Assembly: GCA_029287755.1 (NCBI GenBank)
Contig: JARFQM010000293.1
Span: 1 to 8,072 of the forward strand
From: Desulfofustis sp.
GTDB lineage: Bacteria; Desulfobacterota; Desulfobulbia; Desulfobulbales; Desulfocapsaceae
DNA: 8,072 nt
Direction of reading: 5' to 3'
Positions 6,781-8,072 of the stretch are shown in pieces. A program made the position numbers and the translations under genes. Under the pieces are notes generated by a model. The model was given only the letters and a program-made list of their open reading frames with translations. It was not told where the DNA came from and searched no databases. Numbering within the stretch: position 1 is the stretch's first letter; each line of letters begins with the position of its first letter.

Positions 6781-7710
6781 ATGGCACCCCAAAATAGTGG
6801 AACAGTTCTACGCATTGAAAAGACTTCCATGCATGATGGAGCCGGTTTAAGAACTGTTGTTTTTCTCAAAGGATGCCCGCTCAATTGCGCCTGGTGTTCG
6901 ACTCCAGAAGGTCAGCGCAGCTCAATTGAAATAGGATTCATCAGGGAAAAGTGCGACGAGTGCGGAATCTGCATTTACACGTGCCCTGAAGGCTGCTTCT
7001 CTATCGAAGAAGATGGGGCATTTGCTTTTGATCTGAAAAAGTGCACCCATTGCCAGGAGTGCATCGAATCTTGTCTAAAAGGCGCCGTTCAAAGTTACGG
7101 ACGTAAAATGACCGATGAGCAGGTCATTGAGCAGATCAGCAGAGACGAGATTTTTTACTTCTTCTCGGGCGGGGGGGTAACAATAAGCGGAGGAGAATGC
7201 CTGACTCAACCCGATTTCGTCACCAGCATCCTCAAAGAATGCAGGACACGAGGGATTAATACCACCATGGAAACAAGTCTGTTCGCTCCCTGGGATTCTG
7301 TCGCCAAGGTCCTGCCTTACCTAGATTCACTGTATGTCGACATCAAACACAGCGATTCAGCAGCGCACAAAATTCTCACCGGGGTCGGAATCGAGCTGAT
7401 ATGGGAGAACCTCAGACGTATTGATGAATTGGACCTGAGGCTGCCGATATATATCAGGGTCCCTCTGATTCCAGGAGTGAATGATTCCGATACAAATCTG
7501 CAAGGGATTCTGGCAATGGCGTCAAAGCTGAAGAAAGCCAAGAGTATCGAATTGCTCCCCTATCATAGATTAGGGGTCTCCACCTATGAGTTTTTAGGAA
7601 AGCACTATTCTCTGAAAAATATTCAGACTCCCTCAGCCGATTACCTTCGGGAGCGAGGGACGTTTCTCCGCAAACAGAAAACCAGGCTGCCAGTCAAGAT
7701 CGCCGCCTGA
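6781..7710 (+). CDS. Glycyl radical enzyme activating enzyme (radical SAM)
   Basis: This 309-residue radical-SAM protein should cleave S-adenosylmethionine and abstract hydrogen from the partner's glycine to make the radical. The SAM cluster cysteines are 32, 36 and 39 (CxxxCxxC), preceded by the family's HDGAG (18-22). An inserted ferredoxin-like stretch holds two CxxCxxCxxxC motifs, cysteines 58/61/64/68 and 88/91/94/98, predicting two auxiliary [4Fe-4S] clusters as in activases of non-PFL glycyl radical enzymes. SGGE (136-139) and RVPLIPGVND (226-235) complete the pattern. Unusual are WCSTPE (38-43), where WCxNPE is common, and Cys140 in GGEC where Pro is usual. The ATG is four bases after the enzyme's stop and has only a weak GAGAGA directly before it, so translation probably depends on reinitiation. 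Operon partner and role are well supported. Confidence 0.95.
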   Translation: MAPQNSGTVLRIEKTSMHDGAGLRTVVFLKGCPLNCAWCSTPEGQRSSIEIGFIREKCDECGICIYTCPEGCFSIEEDGAFAFDLKKCTHCQECIESCLKGAVQSYGRKMTDEQVIEQISRDEIFYFFSGGGVTISGGECLTQPDFVTSILKECRTRGINTTMETSLFAPWDSVAKVLPYLDSLYVDIKHSDSAAHKILTGVGIELIWENLRRIDELDLRLPIYIRVPLIPGVNDSDTNLQGILAMASKLKKAKSIELLPYHRLGVSTYEFLGKHYSLKNIQTPSADYLRERGTFLRKQKTRLPVKIAA

Positions 7711-7954
7711 GCCCCGTCATCCTCGCTGTCGAGGTGGTCGCTGAATTCTTCTTTTCCAGGTCCCAGCGTATTTTCATAAAATATTCATAGCTGCTGAAGC
7801 CCAAGTTGATTTGCCAAGCGTGCGATCACTGAATATTGTTGCAGAAAAACGGGCTTCTTGAACTATGATCCCGAAATTAAGTTTTTCACCTGGGAGAATA
7901 ATCTTTTGGAGGTCTCTGTGAGATCAGCCATATAACTCATCAGCTTTGCATACC
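7711..7954 (+). other. Noncoding gap after the activase, with weak hairpin and a five-codon frame
   Basis: CCTCG-CTGT-CGAGG (7721-7734) is a 5-base-pair hairpin 10 bases past the activase stop; a T-rich stretch follows only at 7745, so termination here is doubtful. Further on, GGAGG (7908-7912) is well placed for a GTG at 7918, but that frame stops at 7935 after five codons. A TTGATT/CTGAAT pair (7806-7834) is too weak to call a promoter. Confidence 0.3.
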
Positions 7955-8072
7955 ATGAAAAAAAATTGCTGTCCGGACTCAGCCTCCCTGGCCCGGACGA
8001 TCGAGGGTCAGCGGCTGCAGCAGCAGGAGTCGGGGGAAAAGGACTGGTATCGCTGGGGTCCCTATCTTAGTG
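7955..8072 (+). CDS. Start of a predicted large glycosidase (MGH1-like/GH63-related), cut by window edge
   Basis: Only 39 codons are visible. The N-terminus is basic and Gln/Glu-rich, followed by DWYRWGPYLS at the window end. This closely resembles the opening motif (WxRWGPYLSERQWGTVREDYS-type) of large predicted glucosidases related to mannosyl-oligosaccharide glucosidase, and the next base, G, is consistent with the expected Glu codon. Such proteins are usually cytoplasmic and about 850-900 residues long. There is no signal peptide. The chosen ATG has no ribosome site nearby; an in-frame stop at 7919-7921 limits the start, with TTG at 7946 the only other candidate I noticed. The name rests on a short recalled motif, so it is provisional. 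Confidence 0.55.
   Translation, partial: MKKNCCPDSASLARTIEGQRLQQQESGEKDWYRWGPYLS

Noticed and set aside
6774..6781. Possible fusion or frameshift between the glycyl radical enzyme and the activase
   Set aside because: Both proteins are complete by motif and length; the four-base gap is ordinary operon spacing.
7971..7998. Inverted repeat GTCCGG-N16-CCGGAC
   Set aside because: It lies inside the predicted coding start of the glycosidase, has short arms and a long loop, and is likely chance in GC-rich sequence.

Overview
The window reads as chromosomal DNA of an anaerobic bacterium, most likely a deltaproteobacterium (Desulfobacterota). That placement is inferred from the glycyl radical enzyme with its activase, the type of malate dehydrogenase and the moderate GC content; no rRNA or phylogenetic marker is present. 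Genes have clear AGGAGG-type ribosome sites. There are no tRNAs, rRNAs or CRISPR arrays.

Left end (1-141): a noncoding near-palindrome, MITE-like, whose outer and inner arms pair in one register around position 71. Its left end coincides with the window edge. Next, reading leftwards on the minus strand, is a two-gene operon: a macrodomain hydrolase (905-1426) followed, with an 8-base overlap, by a Sir2 NAD-dependent deacylase (175-912). The sirtuin should produce O-acyl-ADP-ribose, which macrodomains of this type hydrolyse, so the pair looks like producer and remover of the same metabolite.

Middle, minus strand: an NAD-type malate dehydrogenase (1628-2605) followed by a strong hairpin, then an unrecognised small protein (2855-3445) containing two ribbon-helix-helix-like repeats in tandem. 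That protein is divergent from a small heat-shock protein of the Hsp20 family (3599-4033, plus strand). The 153-base gap between them holds overlapping predicted divergent promoters, one resembling a heat-shock sigma promoter, and a 7-base-arm inverted repeat. This suggests, without proof, that the small protein regulates itself and possibly the chaperone. The Hsp20 gene ends in a textbook intrinsic terminator.

Right, plus strand: a two-gene operon encodes a glycyl radical enzyme of the pyruvate formate-lyase superfamily (4359-6776) and its radical-SAM activase with two extra four-cysteine cluster motifs (6781-7710). The active-site CxE motif and glycyl loop are intact, but the residues typical of glycerol/propanediol dehydratases are replaced, so the substrate is unassigned. 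This is the most interesting unknown in the window. The last 118 bases appear to begin a large predicted glycosidase gene cut by the window edge.
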